NCBI GenBank assembly: GCA_963678275.1
Contig: OY782765.1
Coordinates: 2,976,001-3,040,000, forward strand
Direction of reading: 5' to 3'
Length of the DNA stretch: 64,000 nt
Source of the DNA: G963677445 sp963678275
Lineage (GTDB): Bacteria > Bacteroidota > Ignavibacteria > Ignavibacteriales > Melioribacteraceae
The notes below the pieces were generated by a model. The model did no database searches. It saw only the letters and a list, made by a program, of their open reading frames with translations, and was not told where the DNA came from. Positions 28,301 through 35,855 of the stretch are shown one piece after another. Position numbers and translations under genes: made by a program. Every line of letters begins with the position of its first letter. Position 1 is the stretch's first letter.

Positions 28301-28969
28301 AGAAATATCAATAATCGGGGTTGACGCGCTCAGAGTGCTATATTTATCCATCACCTTATATATTTTCGGTGATGTTCCTGCTTCAAAAACATATACAGTA
28401 TCATTAACCGGATGGGTCCAGAGTGATGTATGTCCGCTCGAACCCGGCAGCATTAATGGTGAACCGGTTCCGGCGGTAAAAGCTCCCGAGGCGTTAAGTG
28501 TTCCGTAAAAAAGTTGTGGACCATCAAGAAATAACAGGTGATCATTGGTAATAGTAATTTCTGTTGCCATGTGTGGGTAAATTGTCATTACTGCCGGTGA
28601 AGAAGGATGACTCGCCAGCAAACCGTTATTATGGCTGAAATATACATATCCCGAATTCGCGTGAGCCGCTATCTGCTGAATGTTTCTTCCGTAACCTGCC
28701 GCGGCGTTTACTCCCGGCATCTCATGAAAAGCGCCAAATACCGGACTTGTTGTATTTGAGTAAACATCAGCGTAAAACAATGAGTTGGCGCTTTCAGTCG
28801 CGATAAATACTCTTGTAGTGTCAGGTGTAAGCTCTATACCTGTGATCGCGCTTATTCTGCCGCCGTAAACCGCTTCCACGTTGGGAATGCTTACCTGGGC
28901 GAAAATTGTGGCCGTAAATGTTATGGCCAGAATTATGGCTGTAATAAAGATTTTATCGATACGTTTCAT
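25382..28969 (-). CDS. Large secreted propeller protein with repeated C-terminal cassette and sorting tail
   Basis: About 1195 residues. The ATG at 28969 has GGAGGAA seven bases upstream and opens a signal peptide (K-R-I-D-K-I-F, ending I-F-A-Q). The first ~720 residues look like beta-propeller blades with Asp-box-like S-x-D-x-G-x-T-W segments. The C-terminal ~480 residues share a cassette with the protein at 35856: an E-L-P-P-L-P-P-A-G-V-F-D-T-R-F segment, two G-W-N-M-V/G-K-G-Y-W-I-K modules, a second L-P-P-M-P-P-A-G-V-F-D-V-R, then S-Q-N-Y-P-N-P-F-N-P-S-T-T-I and the FlgD-like end. It is probably surface-anchored and binding; no catalytic motif is seen. It has its own strong terminator. Confidence 0.86.
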   Translation of the reverse strand: MKRIDKIFITAIILAITFTATIFAQVSIPNVEAVYGGRISAITGIELTPDTTRVFIATESANSLFYADVYSNTTSPVFGAFHEMPGVNAAAGYGRNIQQIAAHANSGYVYFSHNNGLLASHPSSPAVMTIYPHMATEITITNDHLLFLDGPQLFYGTLNASGAFTAGTGSPLMLPGSSGHTSLWTHPVNDTVYVFEAGTSPKIYKVMDKYSTLSASTPIIDISPTSLPAFEWNAFGIAPDGRLLIIGQDGNNKWVSYSDDEVTWISFDMGLGGVNAPTISFGGTASAYNVYHASNFSDNKGMLGSWMGFGDYGFETHANDGDTYGDPINDDIVYMTTDQGIGASENGGETIFEIDEGVVAVWIRDLDMSDSKSTGWIAAKSGVRRVDDFLSSPSWTNALWPEGDGSPYYSVEIDQDDTTTVFAGNVRVYKTTNAGSDWTRVFTPEDPPYNFSEIGAFCQAIEVCDYDHNIVMAGYELEETHKGGLFYSTDGGSTWDQILIEAATIGEDVDISDIEFLMEGTDTVAYIGVIYDVTLPQGRSVYKLVKSGATWIPSQDMDASGTSVGYPITATIYDIDVSMTGDTVFAAGTDATGGHPIAYYKPLSSTALWTPVPVSGFPTGMNMVASAIEAGPDTVFVAVDETVYYYDVVGSTSWAPYNIYPTGTRIDVMFYDELLVGTDFGLFSNFVHGSGSPFTSDYWQAHLMIQDAGGMRSSDVLTFGQYDGATDGLDEAIGELELPPLPPAGVFDTRFILPVSPPVACRTDYRAFGQTDIEWTLQLQPGGSGYPFTIEWEPADLPPGTFVIADPFGGMLINVNMKEQSSLVVDNTSVNSLIIKMTDQLTVGFEVLQGWNMVSVPVMTDDMSTGALFPDASSDVYGFNNGYFPAQICNPGNGYWIKFDGPQSLSFSGSNAAQNIPVNAGWNMVGPFDEAVPAAMITSIPAGIIEGDWYGYENGYFIPEMLEPGKGYWIKTNADGELTYDPGAPKTSYPSAGYDFSGNGRLVISDAEGNQGSLYLLSESAGNNYELPPMPPAGVFDVRFSSGKYAENISTGDQIINLNPAAYPVKIKVSNAEVTIITDQEMTLADGDEIIIDNPAIKALKIKGDLNPVQYSLSQNYPNPFNPSTTIKFSLPETANVKLVIYNIVGEKVKEIISGEMDAGYHAIEFNAADLSSGVYFYSLRAGDFSQVKKMMLLK

Positions 28970-29231
28970 TTTTACTTCCTCCAATTGTTTTTAGTTTCTG
29001 GCCGCAATATACTTTCTCGCCAATGTTAAATTATTGTTACCAATCAAAATTGGAGAAAATGAAGGTTTCAAAGCCCTTTTTTGTGATACGTATAACAGAT
29101 TTTTGATCTTATTATGAAAGGATTATTGAAATGTGATAGAAATCATTTACAATAATTACGATTATAAAGTATTAATTTTATATAATTGACAAGTGTAATA
29201 ATGAACCGCCATTCATTGACATTGCGTTCAT

Positions 29232-29274
29232 TAATCTCAGAACTCCTTACCTCTCGCAAAATGAAATCGCGGAA
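29232..29274 (-). repeat. Box-K repeat
   Basis: The minus strand reads CCGCGATTTCATTTTGCGAG then AGGTAAGGAGTTCTGAGATT. The same sequence with few changes lies at 32886-32925 and 54782-54820. Confidence 0.6.
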
Positions 29275-29369
29275 TTTTTGGAAATATCCCATGAAATTGT
29301 TATCCATCTATTACGTGACAAAGTCTTTTCTTAGCCATACATGATGTATTAGAAAATTGAAATTCTATC

Positions 29370-29620
29370 GATCCGGGTTTATCGAGGATGTCTTAAGGTG
29401 TTTGATTATCCGGGGTGGTTTGTGAATCCTCTACAAGGATTTTGTCTCCTGGTATTTACAATTTTCTTCCCCAGGGGGACGTTCCGCAATAATGTTGCCT
29501 AAACAAGGCAAATGAGATAAAAAGAACCTTGTAGAGATTCCATTATTGCGATAGTCCCCTTGGGGTAGAATAGACCCCCTGGAAAACATCTCTGTAGGAG
29601 ATGCATAAAATGGCGTTCAA
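29370..29620 (+). repeat. Box-G plus box-J
   Basis: 29370-29430 (GTTTGATTATCCGGGGTGGT, then TTGTGAATCCTC) recurs inverted at about 54510-54560. 29450-29620 is the second box-J copy: CCCAGGGGGACGTTCCGCAA facing CCTTGTAGAGATTCCATTAT, then GTCCCCTTGGGG. Confidence 0.55.
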
Positions 29621-29734
29621 ATTATATCATTTTTGAAAATAAAACAATATCAATGTATTGGTTCAGAACACTATTCGATAAGATAAAGAAAGTCCCGCCT
29701 GGGATCCGACGCGTCGAACAGGCAGATAGAATTA

Positions 29735-29985
29735 CCCGGTTGAATAAGGTTAATTAGGTTTAGTTTGGTCGGGTGGTTTTCTATGCTGCTAAGGTCAAAA
29801 ATCAAATAATAAGTTTTTTTTGAGTTTTTTCGTGGGCTTTGGTGTTTTTGTGGCGGTTTTCCCACCCTAATCTGCGAAATCCACGTAATCAGAGATATCT
29901 GCGTTCGTCTTTTTAATTGTTCATTATTAATTGCATTCTTGCCATTATGCGTAGAATTTGACTCCTTACGGAATATTCTGCTATC
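29735..29985 (+). repeat. Box-E copy ending in box-A
   Basis: GTTGAATAAGGTTAATTAGG, GGTCGGGTGGTTTTCTATGC, a T-rich TTTTTTGAGTTTTTTCGTGG block and CTGCGAAATCCACGTAATC are followed by GCCATTATGCGTAGAATTTG and CTCCTTACGGAATA (box-A). It matches 39985-40255 along its whole length. Confidence 0.72.
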
Positions 29986-30059
29986 AACAACAGGAATATA
30001 ATTATTAAACCGCCCGATTTTTATCTGACCCTGCAAGTTTAAGATAAAATCAGGTGATT

Positions 30060-30500
30060 TTAATTATCCCCTGTTTTAGGTTTTTTCACACCTGAGTTCA
30101 GCACCTGGAATCTCGGAGAACGCAATGGCTGTTCAGCTCTTTTTTCCTCTTCGGGATAATGGCTCTCCCGTTTAATTTTGGGAATTGATGGTGAAGTTTT
30201 TGTCAATCTCTCTTCAGCGGTCTCATTCAAAAGATCTTTGGGAGCTTTTTTATCAAATTTCAGTTCCACCGAAGTTTTTTTAACATTTTTCTTCTCAGTT
30301 TTTTTGGGCTCTTTTTCCTCTTCTGTTTCTTTACTTATCAATAAATCTTTTCGAATATCCCCGCTGAGTTCAGGTGGTTTGATATTTTTTGATTTTTGAT
30401 AATTCTTAATTTTCTTCGATAGAATTGTCGCTATAACAACAAAAAAGAGAAGAATTACGAGATAAATCATCGCTTCGGCAATAACTGAAATAATATCCAT
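30060..30500 (-). CDS. Small membrane-anchored, highly charged protein
   Basis: 146 residues. One membrane helix occupies about residues 7-27 (hydrophobic, ending at S-K-K-I-K). The rest is a Lys/Glu-rich, probably disordered tail. No family is recognised. The N-out/C-in layout suggests a cytoplasmic tail on an inner-membrane anchor. It stands alone between repeat-rich DNA and a divergent operon. Confidence 0.6.
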   Translation of the reverse strand: MDIISVIAEAMIYLVILLFFVVIATILSKKIKNYQKSKNIKPPELSGDIRKDLLISKETEEEKEPKKTEKKNVKKTSVELKFDKKAPKDLLNETAEERLTKTSPSIPKIKRESHYPEEEKRAEQPLRSPRFQVLNSGVKKPKTGDN

Positions 30501-30710
30501 TCTCTATTCCCGGTATTAAAGTTTCTGCAGTAAAAGTCGAATATGTTTTATATCACATTCCAAGTTACGGAAATAATTTATTAATTACATTAGTAGTATC
30601 TATAAATTTTGGTAATCATTTTTAGAGTCATGAAGCTGGCAGGTCAGGTTATTTTTTATTCTGTTTAGGATATTCGTATATTTTGTTCTGTACTAAATTC
30701 GAGGTTCGAT

Positions 30711-31124
30711 ATGAGATTAAGCCTTCTGGATAAGAGTAATTATTTAAGAGGATTGCTAATACTGATTAAAGCCGACAGAAAAGTCACTGTCGAAGAGGAA
30801 AGGATGATGATGAGAATATGCAAAGTGCTGGGATTCGAAGAAACATTTTGCAGGGACGCGATTAAAAACTTACTCGAGAATGAATATATCGCCGATGACG
30901 CGCCGGTCTTTTCCGATGAGGAATTTGCCCGCAGTTTTATTGTCGATGGTCTTCGGCTCTCTGCCGCCGATGGTGATATGTGCGACTTTGAAATCAGTTA
31001 TCTTGAAAAAACCGCTATCGCCAATGAAATTGATATGCAGTGGTATAATGAAATTAAAGAAATGCAGATGGAAGCGCTTAATCAGGAGGATAAACTTAAT
31101 CTTGTAGTCGCTGATTATCTTTAG
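30711..31124 (+). CDS. TerB-like small helical protein
   Basis: 137 residues, all helical by pattern. Two similar halves each carry an acidic turn: A-D-R-K-V-T-V-E-E-E near 20-29 and A-A-D-G-D-M-C-D-F-E near 88-97. This resembles the TerB/DjlA-N fold, where such turns bind metal. The next gene starts two bases after the stop, so it is first in a three-gene run with a cupin and a transporter. A precise role is not clear. Confidence 0.55.
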   Translation: MRLSLLDKSNYLRGLLILIKADRKVTVEEERMMMRICKVLGFEETFCRDAIKNLLENEYIADDAPVFSDEEFARSFIVDGLRLSAADGDMCDFEISYLEKTAIANEIDMQWYNEIKEMQMEALNQEDKLNLVVADYL

Positions 31125-31126
31125 CT

Positions 31127-31624
31127 ATGACAACCGTATCCGAACTTGTAAAAAAACTTAATCTTCTAAAACATCCTGAAGGTGGATTTTATAAAGAAGT
31201 TTACAGGTCAGAAGAAAAAATATCTTCTGACGCGCTGCCCGATCGTTTCGGCGGTGAAAGAAATTTTTCAACTTCTATATATTATCTTCTGGAAAAAGGT
31301 GACTTCTCCGCTTTCCACAGGATAAAATCGGATGAAACCTGGCATTTTTATTCAGGGGATCCTCTCGAAATTTTTATTATCGATAACACTGGTAAACCTG
31401 ATAAAATAATTCTTGGTTCTCCTGAATATGAAGGAGTTTTTCAATATACCGTTTTAGCGGGGAACTGGTTTGCCGCGCGCACTGTAAAAGGAGGGTCCTG
31501 GTCGCTTGTCGGCTGCACAGTGGCGCCCGGTTTTGACTTTAACGATTTCGAATTGGCTGAACGCCGGAAATTGATTGATAGTTATCCAGGGCTAAAAGAT
31601 ATTATTCAGGAGTTCACCCGCTAA
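31127..31624 (+). CDS. Cupin family protein (DUF985 type)
   Basis: 165 residues. The start H-P-E-G-G-F-Y-K-E-V-Y-R is the signature of the DUF985/Cupin_5 family, and F-H-R-I-K-S-D-E-T-W-H-F-Y gives the two histidines and glutamate of the cupin pocket (about 63-75). V-G-C-T-V-A-P-G-F closes the fold. Members are single-domain beta barrels, some thought to bind sugars or act as epimerase-like proteins. It starts two bases after the TerB-like gene and is one base from the transporter gene, so it is co-transcribed. Confidence 0.88.
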   Translation: MTTVSELVKKLNLLKHPEGGFYKEVYRSEEKISSDALPDRFGGERNFSTSIYYLLEKGDFSAFHRIKSDETWHFYSGDPLEIFIIDNTGKPDKIILGSPEYEGVFQYTVLAGNWFAARTVKGGSWSLVGCTVAPGFDFNDFELAERRKLIDSYPGLKDIIQEFTR

Positions 31625-32518
31625 ATGACAAATAGTTTTGCCGGAAAAACAGAAAAGTTTTTGCCTGCTATCCTCATCGCGCTCTTATCAATTATTTGGG
31701 GGAGCTCATTTATATTAATCAAAAAAGGGCTCGATTCCTTCAACGCCGTTCAGGTCGGTTCATTAAGAATCGTATTCGCCTGCCTCGCTCTTCTTCCCCT
31801 GGCGCTTAAACATATCCGGCATGTTTCGTTGAAAAAACTGGGCCTTATTTCATTCTCCGGATTCGCTGGCACTTTAATACCGGCAATCCTTTTTTCCCTC
31901 GCTGAGGAAGGAATTGGAAGCGGACTTACTGGAATTCTAAACAGCCTTACCCCCCTTTTCACCTTAATTGTAGGCGCGCTCCTGTTCAGGTATGAAATGA
32001 AACTCGTTCAGCTTCTTGGAATTATTCTCGGATTTGCCGGCTGCGCCGGTCTTAGTTTCGTCAATAACCAGGGAGCTTTGGGAAATTTTAATCATTTTGC
32101 TTTGTATGTTATTATCGCCACATTTTTGTATGGTATCAATGGTAATTTTATTAAAAAATATCTCTCTGATTTCCCGCCCCACATTCTCGCTTCTCTCGCC
32201 CTGCTCTCCATTGGTCCGGCGGCTCTTATTCTCCTTTTGAGCGGTGACTTTTTCCACCGACTCGCTACAATAGAGGGGGCATGGATGTCAGCCTTTTATG
32301 TATTTCTTCTCGGCGCGGCGGGAACTGCCCTGGCGATGGCTCTCTTTAACAAACTCCTCTATATGACTACTCCCGTTTTCGCGAGCATTGTCACATATAC
32401 TATCCCGATTGTGGCAGTGTTATGGGGAATTCTTGACGGCGAAAGTTTTTTCACCCTTCACCTCGCCGGCATGGGCCTGATTATTCTTGGTGTTTTGATA
32501 GTGAATAAAAACCGGTAA
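31625..32518 (+). CDS. EamA/DMT-family transporter
   Basis: 297 residues with ten hydrophobic helices in two EamA halves (about 12-145 and 155-292). W-G-S-S-F near residue 25 is the typical first-helix motif. Members export amino acids, nucleotides or other small metabolites. It follows the cupin gene without a gap. The substrate cannot be predicted from sequence. Confidence 0.9.
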   Translation: MTNSFAGKTEKFLPAILIALLSIIWGSSFILIKKGLDSFNAVQVGSLRIVFACLALLPLALKHIRHVSLKKLGLISFSGFAGTLIPAILFSLAEEGIGSGLTGILNSLTPLFTLIVGALLFRYEMKLVQLLGIILGFAGCAGLSFVNNQGALGNFNHFALYVIIATFLYGINGNFIKKYLSDFPPHILASLALLSIGPAALILLLSGDFFHRLATIEGAWMSAFYVFLLGAAGTALAMALFNKLLYMTTPVFASIVTYTIPIVAVLWGILDGESFFTLHLAGMGLIILGVLIVNKNR

Positions 32519-32524
32519 CTTAAA

Positions 32525-32650
32525 AATCATAAGCCGGCCCGGCCTGAACCAAAATATATCCTGAATAAATGGTCGTTCTCGTTCCCGTTTCTTCTTTTCT
32601 CCTGTCTATTTTTCGACTACAATAATGAGTACCTGTACCACAAGTAAGCG
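32525..32650 (+). repeat. Degenerate box-I plus box-D
   Basis: AAGCCGGCCCGGCCTGAACC followed by GGTCGTTCTCGTTCCCGT and GAGTACCTGTACCACAAG, a worn version of the I-D unit at 10329. Confidence 0.5.
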
Positions 32651-32885
32651 TGCGGTTTTTCAAATCAATAAACTCAGAACTCCTGATCCCGGTTATAAAA
32701 ACAATAACTTACATGAGTTCATTCGCAAAATTAAATCGCGGGATACAACTCTGAAAGAAAGTCCCGCCAGGGACAACAGAGACAATTTTTCATCCTTTTA
32801 TATGGAACATCTATTTTATTTTTTCTCGATGAATGAGAAATACTGTTTATATTGGGGGCTTGGGATATAATACTTGCGATGAACT

Positions 32886-32925
32886 TCCGCAATTTCTTTA
32901 TGCGAGAGGTAAGAAGTTCTGAGAT
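32886..32925 (+). repeat. Box-K repeat
   Basis: TCCGCAATTTCTTTATGCGA then GAGGTAAGAAGTTCTGAGAT, matching 54782-54820 and, inverted, 29232-29274. The stretch 32690-32760 before it holds a partial version and AGTCCCGCCAGGGAC. Confidence 0.5.
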
Positions 32926-33005
32926 TCAATTAAATATTTCGCCACAAAAAGCAGAAAAATAATTGGTAAATTGCCTGCTTCTTATCCGGCTCTTTTAGCC
33001 CGCGA

Positions 33006-34103
33006 TTATTCTTCTGTCAGTCTTTTCAGATTCTCCCTTAGCAATTCTTCAAAATTCTTCATATACCCTTTATACTCATACCTCACCACCCCGTTTTTAT
33101 CAAGCAGGATTGTATGAGGAACGCTGTGTCCATAGACTTTATTGTAATATTTTTTGTCAGTAAAAAGAATTTTCTGTTTCGCCAAAAAGTTGAATTCCTT
33201 TTTTGAAAAAAATATTTTTTTCAATTCATCGGCGGTATCTCCCGAATTCAGGAAAATGAACACAACTGAAGGAAATTCTTCCATCAATTTTTGAAGAGCG
33301 GGGAATTCCAGAACGCATATTCTGCACCAGAACTGGAACCTGTCCAGAACGGCTGCTTTTCCTTTCAGTTCGCTGAAACGGAAAGGATAGCCGTCAATAG
33401 TGGTCAGAACCATATCATGCAGATTTTTATTTATATTCGGACCATTATCCGCTAATTCGGCATATTCCGTTTCATCACGCGCTTCAATTTCATAAATTTT
33501 GTTTTCAAGGGCCTTTTTTCTGCCGGGTATTTCCATTATTCCCGACAAAGTTAAATAACCCCTTAGCAGACTCAAATCCTCCGGATCAATCTTCAGCGCT
33601 TCTTCATACCTGTTCGCCGCAGAAGAATATCTTCCCGACATAATATCCACGCTGGCCAGAGTCCGCAATGCCCTTATTTTATGATATTCCACTGTCAATT
33701 GCGGTAATACAACTTTTATAATATCCTCACCAAGCTTAGTATCCAGGTTTCGTTCTATGAGAATCTGACCAACCCTGAGCTTTGTAACAGGAAGTTTATC
33801 ATAAGTAAGGACAGAATCAATCAGGGGAAAGATTTCTTCTCCCGGCCTGTTCAGCAGCGCCGATACCTCCAGCATATACTGGAATACATTCGGGCGGGCA
33901 AATGAGCGGGGATACTGCTCCAGAAAATTGCGGCACGAATCGAGTGTCTGACGGGCAACATCAAGGGAATCCCATTTTCGCGCATAAGAAAATCCGTTAT
34001 TCACATAGTTTATCATCCTCGCTTCATAAGGTGAATAAGTTGTGGATTGCGCATGAAAAGTGGCGCAAAGAAGTACTGTAATAATTAAAACTGAATATTT
34101 CAA
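33006..34103 (-). CDS. TlpA-like thioredoxin-fold protein with TPR-like region
   Basis: About 365 residues. The TTG at 34103 is preferred: GGAGG lies four bases upstream and it opens directly into a signal peptide ending T-F-H-A-Q. Residues about 25-215 are helical and TPR-like (Y-E-E-A-L-K-I-D-P-E-D). The C-terminal thioredoxin-like domain holds W-C-R-I-C (Cys residues near 260 and 263) and a cis-proline V-P-H-T-I-L-L. This suits a periplasmic disulfide reductase or oxidase of the TlpA/ResA class. It is monocistronic; its partner is unknown. Confidence 0.82.
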   Translation of the reverse strand: MKYSVLIITVLLCATFHAQSTTYSPYEARMINYVNNGFSYARKWDSLDVARQTLDSCRNFLEQYPRSFARPNVFQYMLEVSALLNRPGEEIFPLIDSVLTYDKLPVTKLRVGQILIERNLDTKLGEDIIKVVLPQLTVEYHKIRALRTLASVDIMSGRYSSAANRYEEALKIDPEDLSLLRGYLTLSGIMEIPGRKKALENKIYEIEARDETEYAELADNGPNINKNLHDMVLTTIDGYPFRFSELKGKAAVLDRFQFWCRICVLEFPALQKLMEEFPSVVFIFLNSGDTADELKKIFFSKKEFNFLAKQKILFTDKKYYNKVYGHSVPHTILLDKNGVVRYEYKGYMKNFEELLRENLKRLTEE

Positions 34104-34272
34104 ACTGCCTCCAATTCTCTTCAATAATCTCCTCCGGCAATATAACAGTTAAAAAAGAATAGAAATATGCAATTATTTTTGCAGGGAAAAAAAACTGCCT
34201 TTTTGATTACTCAAAACCTGGCGCAGTTTAAAGCGTTCAAGGTCCCCAAAGTTCTGTAAGTCACTGCGATAA

Positions 34273-35469
34273 TCAGCGCAAAATATTATTCTCTTTTACT
34301 TCGTCAAAATCCAGCAGATAAAACTTCGGCATAATTTCCTGCTTTTTCTTTATCTCTGAAATTTTTTCTTCCAGGAATGGGAGCGCTTCATCCGTTTCCC
34401 TGAAACAGAATTTTTCCGGCAGCTTTGCATATATTGATTTTGGAGGGAGCTTCTCTCCCTCAATATTTTTAAGAATATTCCCCGTCTCATAAGTATGATA
34501 AAATATCCTTTTTATTCCCATCTCCTCTTTTAGCAGCCACAAAGCCGCGGAAAGAACCGCTTCATCCCATAATTTCAGATGAGGACCGAGAGCCTTTTTT
34601 ATATATATTTCAAAGCGCCTTCTTTCAGCTTCCTCCCCCGGGGTTTCACAATGCCCTTTTTCAATTCTCTCTTTATGCCATAAGGCAAGCCTCAGCCAGT
34701 CATTCTGTATCTCTTCAATAAGGGCATATTCAAGATTTTTATCAATATCAATCCTCGCCCACGCGAGTGTATAATGTTTTTCTTCAGCGACAGGATGATT
34801 CAGGTCCCTGAATGGATGCTCACCCTCCGGTTTTAACAATCTTTCATATTCAGCGTTATGTTTATTGGAAAAGTTAAGCTGAAGAACAAGATTTTTCCCC
34901 GGGCGGGATGTCTGAAGATAAATCGGGAACCACTTATCCGCCCGGCCCCAGTCGCTGAATGTTATGATATAACACTCCGTTTCCGGAGGAATATCGGAAT
35001 AGAAAATATCTGGAGTTATGACATCATCATCACCATAACCCGCGAATATATTTTTTATGACAGGTTTTTCCAGCAGCCTGGCAAAAGCGCTCCTTTTTAT
35101 TTCTCTGAGCTGCTTTCCTCCGCCGGTAAATTCTTTGAGCAGAAAAAATGCATAATAATCACGGAAATAATAAAAGCGGATTTTTTCTCCGGAAAGCAGT
35201 TCTATATATTCCTGAACTTCATCTGAGCTCATAAAAGAATATGTTTTCTTCTCCTCCTTTTTCTCACTCTTTTTCGGATATTTCCTAAGGTTTATTTCTT
35301 CATCACCCGTTTCCGCCTCAAGATCCTGTTTTATCCTCTCCCTTTCTTCAAGCCTTCTGATTTTGCGGGCGCTCTGTTTAATAACAGAGGAATCATCCCA
35401 ATGGCTCATGTTCGACCTGCCCAGCCTTCCGCCGCTCCCCCCTTTTCTTTGTTTCTTGTTATAGGCCAT
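34273..35469 (-). CDS. Unknown protein with EEIQNDW motif resembling phage polyvalent proteins
   Basis: 398 residues, no signal peptide. Residues 1-80 are basic and low-complexity. From 240 on, A-L-I-E-E-I-Q-N-D-W (249-258) and L-W-D-E-A-V-L-S-A-A-L-W (300-311) followed by I-K-R-I-F-Y-H-T-Y-E-T-G (319-330) resemble the E-E-I-Q-S-D-W and H-E-L-A-L-K-R-M-L-R-W...I-A-W-T-T-G pair I recall from large phage and mobile-element polyvalent proteins. The likeness is from memory and remote. The gene stands alone, divergent from the SBBP protein gene. Base composition is not clearly different from its neighbours. Confidence 0.5.
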   Translation of the reverse strand: MAYNKKQRKGGSGGRLGRSNMSHWDDSSVIKQSARKIRRLEERERIKQDLEAETGDEEINLRKYPKKSEKKEEKKTYSFMSSDEVQEYIELLSGEKIRFYYFRDYYAFFLLKEFTGGGKQLREIKRSAFARLLEKPVIKNIFAGYGDDDVITPDIFYSDIPPETECYIITFSDWGRADKWFPIYLQTSRPGKNLVLQLNFSNKHNAEYERLLKPEGEHPFRDLNHPVAEEKHYTLAWARIDIDKNLEYALIEEIQNDWLRLALWHKERIEKGHCETPGEEAERRRFEIYIKKALGPHLKLWDEAVLSAALWLLKEEMGIKRIFYHTYETGNILKNIEGEKLPPKSIYAKLPEKFCFRETDEALPFLEEKISEIKKKQEIMPKFYLLDFDEVKENNILR

Positions 35470-35623
35470 ATCCCGGGTTTCCTGAATACTTTTTTTTTAA
35501 TGTAATTTACAAAAAGTTTTTCTATTCGGGAACGGAAGAAGAAATACATTTCTCATTATTTTCCCCGCCGCTCACCATAAAAACCATTTATTTACTACCC
35601 GGTATTTAATGACGTCGTGAATA

Positions 35624-35648
35624 TTTTGCAACCTCAAATGTTGCAAAA
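35624..35648. promoter_or_regulatory. Inverted repeat, possible operator
   Basis: TTTTGCAAC and GTTGCAAAA separated by CTCAAAT, a perfect nine-base dyad in the divergent gap between the genes at 35469 and 35856. It could be an operator for either gene; this is inference. Confidence 0.4.
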
Positions 35649-35705
35649 TTTCCACACATCCTCCCGCTAATGTTTGATTTTCCACCATAAATGCACTTTC
35701 CGCTC

Positions 35706-35720
35706 TGGCACTTCCTTTGT
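35706..35720 (+). promoter_or_regulatory. Sigma-54-like -24/-12 element
   Basis: TGGCAC, five bases, then TTGT. It fits the sigma-54 consensus except for T instead of C in the final GC. It lies about 135 bases before the SBBP protein start. A sigma-54 activator is encoded at 8001-9470. A single match of this length can arise by chance. Confidence 0.35.
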
Positions 35721-35729
35721 CTTAATAAT

Positions 35730-35752
35730 ATCGGAATTTCAAATATTCCGAT
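35730..35752. promoter_or_regulatory. Inverted repeat upstream of the SBBP gene
   Basis: ATCGGAAT and ATTCCGAT around TTCAAAT, ten bases after the -24/-12-like element. It may be an operator or a leader hairpin. Confidence 0.35.
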
Positions 35753-35855
35753 GCCTGTATAAAATAATTTTACTTTAGTATCGGTGAAAATATCTGTCAA
35801 TTCCTGCAGGAAAACAAATAATCAAATTCAACATTTTTTTTACCAGGAGGTAAAA

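Noticed and set aside
29671..30036. 121-residue minus-strand ORF
   Set aside because: It lies in box-E/box-A; the near-identical copy at 39985-40255 has stops in this frame.
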